Below are positions 4,935 through 10,545 of a DNA stretch of 10,545 nt, piece by piece. The notes beneath the pieces are model-generated. The model did not search any database. It was given only the letters and a program-made list of their open reading frames with translations, and had not been told where the DNA came from. This stretch comes from F23-B02 sp963610045 (lineage in GTDB: Bacteria > Bacillota > Clostridia > Oscillospirales > Oscillospiraceae), in NCBI GenBank assembly GCA_963610045.1, contig CAVDMS010000058.1, positions 1 through 10,545 on the forward strand. The letters are read 5' to 3'. Numbering within the stretch: the stretch's first letter is position 1; each line of letters starts with the position of its first letter. The translations under genes were made by a program, and so were the position numbers.

Positions 4935-5614
4935 TAGCTTTCGTCGGGAGCGCCGCTTTCGGACTCAAGCTGCATCGCAAGCTTCACGATGCGGCTGGTA
5001 CCGAGACGCTCGGCTCCGAGTGCGATGAAGTCCTCGGCGTCGGCAAGCGAGGCTATGCCGCCGGCGGCCTTGACCTTGACGTGTTCGGGAGAGTATCTGC
5101 GAAGCAGCTCGACGTCCTCCCTCGTGGCTCCGCCCTTGGAAAAGCCGGTGGAGGTCTTTATAAAGTCCGCTCCGCTTGCGCCGACGATGCCGCAAAGTCT
5201 GATCTTTTCCGCCTCGGTAAGCAGACAGCACTCGATGATGACCTTGAGGATCTTGCCCTCGCACGCCTTGCGCACGGCGACGATGTCCTCTGCGACCTTG
5301 TCCCAGCAGCCGTCCTTGACCATGGAGAGGTTTATCACCATGTCTATCTCGTCGGCGCCGTTTTTAACGGCGTCGGCAGCCTCAAAGGCTTTGGCTGCGG
5401 TGGTCATATAGCCGTTGGGGAAGCCTATGACGGTGCATATTTTCATCTTGTCTCCGGCATAGCGCTTTGCGCCCGCAACATGGCAGGGCGGGATACACAC
5501 GGAGGCGCAGCCGTACTTCACCGCCTGGTCGCACAGTGCCTTTATCTCGTCGGAGCTGCAATCGGTGCGGAGCAGGGTGTGGTCGCATATTCTGAGTATC
5601 TCTTTAATATCCAT
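4931..5614 (-). CDS. deoC: Deoxyribose-phosphate aldolase
   Basis: This class I aldolase splits 2-deoxyribose 5-phosphate into glyceraldehyde 3-phosphate and acetaldehyde in deoxynucleoside salvage. The 227-residue TIM barrel has all key residues: Schiff-base Lys153 in FIKTSTGF, Lys182 in VKAAGGI, and Asp91 in EIDMVINL (E. coli K167, K201 and D102). The N-terminal CDHTLLRTD is also typical. ATG 5612-5614 is chosen because AAAGGAA lies 8 nt upstream and a sigma-A promoter lies at 5661-5689; the frame is open further upstream to 5716, but that stretch covers the promoter. No other deo genes (pupG, deoA, cdd) are adjacent, so it appears to be a single-gene unit. Confidence 0.96.
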   Translation of the reverse strand: MDIKEILRICDHTLLRTDCSSDEIKALCDQAVKYGCASVCIPPCHVAGAKRYAGDKMKICTVIGFPNGYMTTAAKAFEAADAVKNGADEIDMVINLSMVKDGCWDKVAEDIVAVRKACEGKILKVIIECCLLTEAEKIRLCGIVGASGADFIKTSTGFSKGGATREDVELLRRYSPEHVKVKAAGGIASLADAEDFIALGAERLGTSRIVKLAMQLESESGAPDESY

Positions 5615-5660
5615 GATGCAAATTCCTTTCGTTTTTGGTCTGGGAAGCTTCACTGTCGGA

Positions 5661-5689
5661 ATTATACCGCAAACGGGCGGCATATTCAA
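5661..5689 (-). promoter_or_regulatory. Sigma-A promoter of deoC
   Basis: On the minus strand TTGAAT (5684-5689) and a perfect TATAAT (5661-5666) are separated by 17 nt. The start is about 40 nt before the deoC ATG. Confidence 0.8.
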
Positions 5690-5726
5690 GCGCTCACCTC
5701 TAATATACTTTGACAAAACGACGAAT

Positions 5727-5748
5727 TAAAGCCCCACGGCGGGCTTTA
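5727..5748 (+). promoter_or_regulatory. Hairpin directly upstream of the SSB-like gene
   Basis: TAAAGCCC (5727-5734) pairs with GGGCTTTA (5741-5748) around a 6-nt loop. It ends 6 nt before the ribosome binding site GGAGG (5754-5758) of the SSB-like gene. There is no T-run after it, so it is more likely a 5'-UTR element than a terminator. No clear promoter was found for this gene. Confidence 0.5.
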
Positions 5749-5763
5749 TCATGGAGGTAAGCA

Positions 5764-6369
5764 ATGGACGAAAACGTAAGCAGCAATCTCGCCGTACTGT
5801 GCGGCACCGTCGCTGCGGCGCCGGTGTACTCTCACAGCAGCCGAAGCGAAAGCTTTTACACCTTCCCGCTTGAGATCATGCGGCTGTCCGGCACTGCGGA
5901 CAGAATAAACGTCATTCTGCGCAGTGAGCTTTTGGAGAGCCTTGAGGTGAGCTGCGACGAAAAGCTTCGTGTTATCGGGGAGCTTCGCTCCTTCAACAAC
6001 AAAAGCAGCGAGGGGGCAAAGCTCGTCATAAGCGTGTACGCAAAGGAGATATCCTTCTGCGGCGACGAGGACGAAAACCGCATACGGCTCATCGGCACGC
6101 TGTGCAAAAAGCCGAAGCTCCGCAGCACCCCGATGGGGCGGGACATCTGCGACCTGATGCTTGCGGTAAACCGCAGGTACGGCAGAAGCGACTACCTGCC
6201 GTGCATCACATGGGGTCTAAAGGCACGGGCTGCGGCGGAATGGGACGTCGGCACCGTGGTGGAGCTGGAAGGTCGGATACAAAGCCGCAGCTACATAAAG
6301 CTCATCGACGAGCAGCCGGTCGAAAAGACGGCGTTTGAGGTCTCCGTCACCGAGATAGCGGAGATATAG
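5764..6369 (+). CDS. SSB-like protein with two tandem OB-folds
   Basis: The 201-residue product appears to contain two single-stranded-DNA-binding-type OB-folds: about 8-100 (NLAVLCGTVAAAP, then FPLEIMR and INVIL) and about 105-199. The second is closer to SSB: NRIRLIGTLCKKPKLRSTPMG, LMLAVNRRYG, YLPCITWG and the strand VVELEGRIQSRSY, comparable to VEGRLQSRSY-type segments of SSB. It lacks the acidic Gly/Pro-rich C-terminal tail of housekeeping SSB, so it probably does not recruit the usual SSB partners. ATG 5764 has GGAGGTAA a few nt upstream. Its TAG directly abuts the stop codon of the convergent VOC gene. Likely a DNA-maintenance accessory protein; the exact role is unknown, and the first OB-fold is assigned with less certainty. 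Confidence 0.78.
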   Translation: MDENVSSNLAVLCGTVAAAPVYSHSSRSESFYTFPLEIMRLSGTADRINVILRSELLESLEVSCDEKLRVIGELRSFNNKSSEGAKLVISVYAKEISFCGDEDENRIRLIGTLCKKPKLRSTPMGRDICDLMLAVNRRYGRSDYLPCITWGLKARAAAEWDVGTVVELEGRIQSRSYIKLIDEQPVEKTAFEVSVTEIAEI

Positions 6370-6738
6370 TCAGCGCCGTTCGGGGACGATCTCGATCCAG
6401 TAGCCGTCGGGGTCCTGAATGAAATAGATGCCCATGGCGGGATTTTCATAGCAGATACAGCCCATTTCGGCGTGCTTTGCGTGCGACTTCTCAAGGTCGT
6501 CCGTCGTAAACGCAAGATGAAACTCCTCGTCGCCGAGGTCATAAGCCTCGCTGCGGTCACGCAGCCATGTAAGCTCAAGCGAAAAATCGCTCACACCGTC
6601 GCCGAGATATACGAGCTTAAAAGAGCCGTCGGCGGCGGTCTTTTCACGCACCGGTGAAAGATCGAGCGCCTCTGCGTAAAAGCGCAGGCTGCGCTCAAGG
6701 TCGAGTACGTTAAAGTTAAAGTGGTTAAATTTAAACAT
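6370..6738 (-). CDS. Glyoxalase I-like VOC-fold metalloenzyme
   Basis: The 122-residue protein has the two beta-alpha-beta-beta-beta modules of the vicinal-oxygen-chelate fold. All four positions that hold the metal in glyoxalase I are present: His6 (KFNHFNFNV), Glu55 (FSLELTWL), His74 (EEFHLAFTT) and Glu116 (YWIEIVPE). The C-terminal FIQDPDGYWIEI is strongly lactoylglutathione-lyase-like. The expected reaction is isomerisation of the methylglyoxal-thiol hemithioacetal; the thiol cofactor cannot be told from sequence. ATG 6736-6738 has GAGGTGA upstream and its own sigma-A promoter. It is divergent from glgB, and a link to sugar overflow is speculative. Confidence 0.9.
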   Translation of the reverse strand: MFKFNHFNFNVLDLERSLRFYAEALDLSPVREKTAADGSFKLVYLGDGVSDFSLELTWLRDRSEAYDLGDEEFHLAFTTDDLEKSHAKHAEMGCICYENPAMGIYFIQDPDGYWIEIVPERR

Positions 6739-6756
6739 GATATCACCTCGGCATTG

Positions 6757-6785
6757 AGTATATAATTATTTCCCGCTCCTGTCAA
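6757..6785 (-). promoter_or_regulatory. Sigma-A promoter of the VOC-protein gene
   Basis: On the minus strand a perfect TTGACA (6780-6785) and TATACT (6757-6762) are separated by 17 nt. Its -35 is 7 bp from the -35 of the divergent glgB promoter, so the two may compete or share a regulator. Confidence 0.82.
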
Positions 6786-6792
6786 AAAGATA

Positions 6793-6821
6793 TTGGAATC
6801 ATCGGCGTTTGCGTATATAAT
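6793..6821 (+). promoter_or_regulatory. Sigma-A promoter of the glycogen operon
   Basis: TTGGAA (6793-6798) and a perfect TATAAT (6816-6821) are separated by 17 nt. A short inverted repeat, GTATA 6813-6817 with TATAC 6830-6834, spans the -10 and the likely start point near 6828. It could be an operator, but five-base arms are weak evidence. Confidence 0.75.
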
Positions 6822-6854
6822 GTAGACACTATACAGAGATATGGGAGAAACGCC

Positions 6855-8777
6855 ATGTATTCAGAGCTTACGGAAAAATACATACCGAAGGACGACGTAT
6901 ATCTCTTCAACACGGGAAAGGCGGAAAAGGCGTGGCTTCTTTTCGGCTGCCACTACATCCCGGAGCTTGAGGCGCACCGCTTCACGGTTTGGGCGCCGAA
7001 CGCCGAGGCGGTCTCCCTTGTCGGCGACTTTAACTCGTGGGACCCCGAGGCTGCACCCATGGAGCGCTTCGGCACGCTGTGGTGCTGCTTTGTCCCCGGT
7101 CTCAAAAACGGCGATCTGTACAAATACTGCGTAAAGCAAAAGGGCGGCAAACGGGTCTTTAAATCCGACCCCTTCGCCCGATACTCGCAGTCGGGGCTGA
7201 ACACCGCCTCGATCGTCTGGGAACCGTCGCACAAGTGGTCGGACGCAGACTATATGCGCCGTCGGGCAGGGCGTGACCCCTTCACCTCGCCCATGAGCAT
7301 TTACGAGCTGCACCTCGGCTCGTGGCGTATCCCCGACGGGAGGGACGCCCCCGACTACGAAAGCGTTGCGCCGGAGCTTGCGGAGTATTGCAAGTCGATG
7401 GGCTACACGCACATCGAGCTGCTGCCGCTCACCGAGTACCCCTTCCCCGGCTCGTGGGGCTATCAGGTCACGGGCTACTACGCACCCACCGGGCGCTACG
7501 GCGACCCGGACGGCTTTGCCCGCTTTGTGGACGTCATGCACGAAAACGGCATCGGTGTCATCATGGACTGGGTCCCCGCCCACTTTCCGAGGGACGAGCA
7601 TGGGCTTGCCATGTTCGACGGTACGCCGCTGTTTGAGTGCAAGGAGGAGCGCATGGCGAGTCACCCCGAATGGGGTACGCTCATCTTCGACTACGCCATG
7701 CCCGAAGTGCAGAGCTTTCTCATATCCTCCGCCTGCCTGTTTTTCGACCTGTACCACATCGACGGCATCCGTGTCGATGCGGTAAGCTCGATGCTGTACC
7801 TAAACTACGGGCGCAAGCCCGGCGAATACACCCCGAACCGCTACGGCGGCGACATAAATCTTGCGGCGGTCGATTTCCTGCGCAAGCTCAACACCGCCAT
7901 ACTCACGAGCTTCCCCGGTGCGATCACCGTCGCCGAGGAATCCACCGCCTACCCGATGGTGACGATGCCGCCCTCCGACGGCGGTCTGGGCTTTTCCTTC
8001 AAGTGGGACATGGGCTATATGCACGACACCCTCGACTATTTCTCCTCCGACCCGCTTTTCCGCAAGGGGATGCACGAAAAGCTCACGTTTTCCATGATGT
8101 ACGCCTTTTCCGAGAACTTCATCCTCGCCTACTCACACGACGAGGTGGTACACGGCAAGCGCTCCATGCTGGACAAGATGTACGGCAGCTACGAGCAGAA
8201 GTTTGCCCAGCTCCGCAGCCTGTACGGCTACCAGTTTGCCCACCCCGGCAAAAAGCTCGGCTTCATGGGTTCGGAGTTCGGTCAGTTCATCGAATGGAAC
8301 TACAAGCAGGAGCTTGACTGGCTGCTGCTAAAGTACCCCTCTCACGACAGTCTGCGTGAATACTGCCGTGCGCTGAATTTCTTCTACACCGAAAACCCGG
8401 AGCTTTACGAAATAGACAAGTCGTGGGACGGCTTTAGGTGGCTGAACGTCGATGAAAAGGCGCTGAGCTGCATTGCATTCATGCGCAGCGGCACGAGCAA
8501 GACCCGCCACATAGTCTGCGCCTGCAACTTTATTCCCAACGAAAACCCGCACTTCACGGTCGGGCTTCCGTCCGACGGTGAAGTGCGCCTTTTGCTTTCA
8601 AGCGACGAGCCTCGCTTCGGCGGCAGCGGCGATAAAACGCCGTCCTGTGTTGCGGCAAGAAGCGAGAGCTTCGGCGAATTTCCGTACAGCGCCGTGCTGT
8701 CGCTTCCGCCGCTGAGCTGTCTGTACTATGAATTTATTCCGACCGAAAGGAGCGATACCGATGAAAAAGGAGTTTAA
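6855..8777 (+). CDS. glgB: 1,4-alpha-glucan (glycogen) branching enzyme, GH13
   Basis: GlgB cuts an alpha-1,4 chain and rejoins it by an alpha-1,6 bond, making glycogen branches. The 640-residue protein has a CBM48-type beta domain (about 38-125, with FTVWAPNAEAVSLVGDFNSW), the GH13 barrel (about 145-500) and a C-terminal beta domain (about 535-630). Catalytic regions are intact: MDWVPAHFP (238-245), nucleophile Asp308 in GIRVDAV, acid/base Glu361 in VAEEST, and Asp429 in SHDEVVHGK. YELHLGSWR (150-158) is typical of GlgB. It is shorter than E. coli GlgB because it lacks the extra N-terminal domain. ATG 6855 follows GGGAG (6843-6847) by 7 nt. The 3' end overlaps glgA by 17 nt, which suggests coupled translation. 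Confidence 0.97.
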   Translation: MYSELTEKYIPKDDVYLFNTGKAEKAWLLFGCHYIPELEAHRFTVWAPNAEAVSLVGDFNSWDPEAAPMERFGTLWCCFVPGLKNGDLYKYCVKQKGGKRVFKSDPFARYSQSGLNTASIVWEPSHKWSDADYMRRRAGRDPFTSPMSIYELHLGSWRIPDGRDAPDYESVAPELAEYCKSMGYTHIELLPLTEYPFPGSWGYQVTGYYAPTGRYGDPDGFARFVDVMHENGIGVIMDWVPAHFPRDEHGLAMFDGTPLFECKEERMASHPEWGTLIFDYAMPEVQSFLISSACLFFDLYHIDGIRVDAVSSMLYLNYGRKPGEYTPNRYGGDINLAAVDFLRKLNTAILTSFPGAITVAEESTAYPMVTMPPSDGGLGFSFKWDMGYMHDTLDYFSSDPLFRKGMHEKLTFSMMYAFSENFILAYSHDEVVHGKRSMLDKMYGSYEQKFAQLRSLYGYQFAHPGKKLGFMGSEFGQFIEWNYKQELDWLLLKYPSHDSLREYCRALNFFYTENPELYEIDKSWDGFRWLNVDEKALSCIAFMRSGTSKTRHIVCACNFIPNENPHFTVGLPSDGEVRLLLSSDEPRFGGSGDKTPSCVAARSESFGEFPYSAVLSLPPLSCLYYEFIPTERSDTDEKGV

Positions 8778-10236
8778 GGAGCTGCTTCAAAGCAAAGGCA
8801 GAACGGAGCTTCCGAAGGTTCTGCTCGCCTCTGCCGAGTGTGCGCCGCTGAGCAAGACCGGCGGTCTTGCCGACGTTGTGGGGACGCTTCCCAAGTCCCT
8901 TGCAAGGCTCGGCATCGACGCACGGGTCATCACCCCCTACCATCGCTGCATAAAGGAAAAATACTCCGACCGCACGCAGCATCTTTTTGAGTTTTATGTA
9001 AACCTCGGTTGGCGCAGGCAATACTGCGGCATCGAGTATTTGGAGCTTGACGGCGTGAAGATATATCTCGTCGACAACGAGTTCTACTTCGGCGACCGCA
9101 TCTACAAGGGCGGCTACGAGGAGGGCGAGCAGTACGCCTTCTTCTCCAAGGCGGTGCTTGACGCTCTGCCGAACCTCGGCTTTTGCCCCGACATTCTCCA
9201 CTGCAACGACTGGCACACCGCCATGATCCCCATGCTCGCCAAGACCGTTTACGGCGGTATGCAAGGCTCGCTGCGCTTCCTTCTGACCATACACAACATT
9301 GCGTATCAAGGAAAATTCGGCTTTGACTACGTTCAGGATCTGCTCGGCATCGACAGCAAATACTACACCCCGGAGTTCATGGAGCTTCAGGGCTGTGCAA
9401 ACTTCCTCAAGGCGGGCTGCGTCTTTGCCGACCGCATAAACACCGTAAGCCCGAACTACGCCGAGGAGATCAAAACCGCCTACTTCGGCGAGGGGCTTGA
9501 GGGCATACTCTCCGCCCGCTCCGCCGAGCTGTCGGGCATCATAAACGGCATTGACCTTGCGGTCTACAACCCCCATTCCGACCCGCTCATCCCCGCCCGC
9601 TACGACAAGGGCCATTTGCAGCGCAAGGAATTATGTAAACTCGCTTTGCAAGAGCGTGTCGGACTTGAAAAGCGTCCCGACGCTCCCCTCTTTGTCATGG
9701 TGACGAGGATGACGGAGCAGAAGGGCTTTGACCTCATAGAGCGTATGCTCGACGAGCTGATGCTCTACAACGATATGCAGTTTATGCTCCTCGGCACGGG
9801 CGACCGCCGCTACGAGGACTTCATGCGGCTTGCGGAAAAGCGCTACCCCGGCAGGCTGTGTGCGTACATCGGCTACAGCGAGGAGCTGAGCCATCTTGTC
9901 TACGCCGGCGGCGACTTCTACCTCATGCCCTCACGCTTTGAGCCGTGCGGACTGTCGCAGATGATCGCAATGCGCTACGGCACCCTGCCCATCGTGCGTG
10001 AGACCGGCGGTCTGCGTGACTCCGTTAAACCGTACAACCGCTACACCGGCGAAGGGACGGGCTTTTCCTTTGCTGACTTCAATGCGCACGAGATGAAGGA
10101 TGCGGTGCTGCTTGCGCTCGATTGCTACCGCTCCCCCGAAGTCATGCGCTCGCTCCGCCGTCAGGCGATGGAAGCGGACTTCGGCTTTGACGGCAGCGCC
10201 TGCGAATATGCGAGGCTCTACATATGGATGCTTTGA
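8761..10236 (+). CDS. glgA: Glycogen synthase, GT5
   Basis: GlgA adds glucose from a nucleotide sugar (normally ADP-glucose) to growing alpha-1,4-glucan. The 491-residue product has both Rossmann halves of a GT-B enzyme. Key residues match E. coli GlgA with a constant 17-residue shift: Lys32 of KTGGLADV, His178 in TIHN, Arg316 and Lys321 in TRMTEQKG, and Glu394 in RFEPCGLSQ. HCNDWHT (147-153) and ETGGLRD (414-420) also fit. ATG 8761 is preferred to the upstream in-frame start at 8728 because AAAGGAG (8746-8752) lies 8 nt before it. It overlaps glgB by 17 nt and the next ORF by 13 nt. No glgC or glgD (ADP-glucose pyrophosphorylase) is in the window, so the donor supply lies elsewhere. Confidence 0.97.
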   Translation: MKKEFKELLQSKGRTELPKVLLASAECAPLSKTGGLADVVGTLPKSLARLGIDARVITPYHRCIKEKYSDRTQHLFEFYVNLGWRRQYCGIEYLELDGVKIYLVDNEFYFGDRIYKGGYEEGEQYAFFSKAVLDALPNLGFCPDILHCNDWHTAMIPMLAKTVYGGMQGSLRFLLTIHNIAYQGKFGFDYVQDLLGIDSKYYTPEFMELQGCANFLKAGCVFADRINTVSPNYAEEIKTAYFGEGLEGILSARSAELSGIINGIDLAVYNPHSDPLIPARYDKGHLQRKELCKLALQERVGLEKRPDAPLFVMVTRMTEQKGFDLIERMLDELMLYNDMQFMLLGTGDRRYEDFMRLAEKRYPGRLCAYIGYSEELSHLVYAGGDFYLMPSRFEPCGLSQMIAMRYGTLPIVRETGGLRDSVKPYNRYTGEGTGFSFADFNAHEMKDAVLLALDCYRSPEVMRSLRRQAMEADFGFDGSACEYARLYIWML

Positions 10237-10545
10237 GACGCAGGGTGCTGACCTACGGCGGCTACGACGAGCTGTGGTCGGACGACTACCGTCTGCGCAT
10301 ACGCTACCACCGTCCGAGAGAGTATTACCTCCGTCTCGTAAACGGCGTGTGGGAGCCGGAGGATACGGTACACCCCTTCATGGCGCAGTACCTCCGTTCT
10401 GCGGCGGTCTTTGCCTGTGCCGCCGAAAAGTGCGCCGACATACACGACATCTGCGAATACCTGAGTGATTGCGAAGCTCTTCTGCCGGAGGAGCTTCTGC
10501 GTCTTTTGCTCGACGACCGGGGGCTTTCGATGGACGAGGCGATGC
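10224..10545 (+). CDS. Unidentified CDS, 3' end outside window; possible glucan-active enzyme
   Basis: An open frame from ATG 10224-10226 runs without a stop through the right edge (107 complete codons visible). It overlaps the end of glgA by 13 nt; GCGAGGC shortly upstream is a weak ribosome binding site, so it is probably translated by coupling to glgA. The N-terminus reads MDALRRRVLTYGGYDELWSD, followed by a Tyr/Arg-rich stretch, VHPFMAQYLRSAAVFACAAE and LLPEELLRLLLDDRGLSMDE. No signal peptide or membrane helix is seen. The last segment has a faint resemblance to the PELMRLLVDE-GLSWDEAW part of alpha-glucan phosphorylases, but about 200 residues that normally precede it are missing, and it could equally be the leading domain of a GH13-type enzyme. 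Operon position supports glycogen metabolism; the family is not established. Confidence 0.72.
   Translation, partial: MDALRRRVLTYGGYDELWSDDYRLRIRYHRPREYYLRLVNGVWEPEDTVHPFMAQYLRSAAVFACAAEKCADIHDICEYLSDCEALLPEELLRLLLDDRGLSMDEAM

Noticed and set aside
4796..5713. Long plus-strand open frame opposite deoC (305 codons)
   Set aside because: It is antisense to a deoC with every catalytic residue, has no family resemblance, and runs across the deoC promoter; a by-product of GC-rich codon use.
5701..5715. Plus-strand promoter elements (TATACT, TTGACA) ahead of the SSB-like gene
   Set aside because: The hexamers are in the wrong order and no partner occurs at 16-18 nt from either.
6861..7757. Long minus-strand open frame (298 codons) inside glgB
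   Set aside because: It is the antisense shadow of glgB, with no recognisable domain and low-complexity Val/Arg-rich composition.
8734..9615. Long minus-strand open frame (293 codons) across the glgB end and glgA
   Set aside because: Antisense to intact, motif-bearing glgA; no ribosome binding site or family resemblance supports it.
1..10545. CRISPR array, tRNA or rRNA genes, insertion-sequence transposase
   Set aside because: No regularly spaced repeat, cloverleaf, rRNA motif or transposase-like protein was recognised anywhere in the window.

Overview
The window looks like chromosomal DNA of a fairly GC-rich, low-redundancy Firmicute of the class Clostridia, most likely an Oscillospiraceae/Ruminococcaceae-type gut anaerobe. 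The signs are strong GGAGG-type ribosome binding sites, several near-consensus sigma-A promoters with 17-nt spacers, an infC-rpmI-rplT operon with a Firmicute-style leader attenuator, and a glgB-glgA glycogen operon. The family-level placement is inference. No tRNA, rRNA, CRISPR array or transposase gene was seen.

Layout. (1) 1-297 has no convincing gene. It is a hairpin-rich block bounded by a 26-bp imperfect inverted repeat (6-31 and 256-281) that looks like a non-autonomous repeat element. A short, possibly truncated membrane-protein ORF (298-498) follows directly. (2) 491-2586 is a DNA-damage-type cassette: a Y-family translesion polymerase on the minus strand, divergent from a HTH plus S24-peptidase repressor of the LexA/CI type on the plus strand. 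Back-to-back promoters lie in the shared 145-bp gap, and a strong bidirectional terminator closes the repressor side. (3) 2596-3031 holds a small three-helix membrane protein with its own promoter. (4) 3033-4500 (minus) is the infC-rpmI-rplT translation operon, with promoter, attenuator leader, an AUA-started infC and a terminal hairpin. (5) 4566-5689 holds a CmpB-like (PF06541-type) membrane protein converging on deoC. (6) 5764-6785 holds a two-OB-fold SSB-like protein converging on a glyoxalase/VOC protein. (7) From 6793 to the right edge runs the glycogen operon: glgB, glgA overlapping it by 17 nt, and an overlapping, unidentified CDS that leaves the window.

How the genes work together. 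GlgA builds linear alpha-1,4-glucan from a nucleotide sugar and GlgB adds alpha-1,6 branches; the third ORF is placed to act on the same polymer. The repressor carries the complete self-cleavage apparatus (Ala-Gly site, Ser, Lys), so its divergent neighbour, the error-prone polymerase, is its most obvious target. The infC operon has the RNA architecture expected for L20-controlled attenuation.

The most interesting items are the repressor-polymerase cassette with its candidate operator repeats, the inverted-repeat element at the left edge, the four-strand attenuator, and the unidentified ORF downstream of glgA. Most of the rest is ordinary housekeeping sequence.
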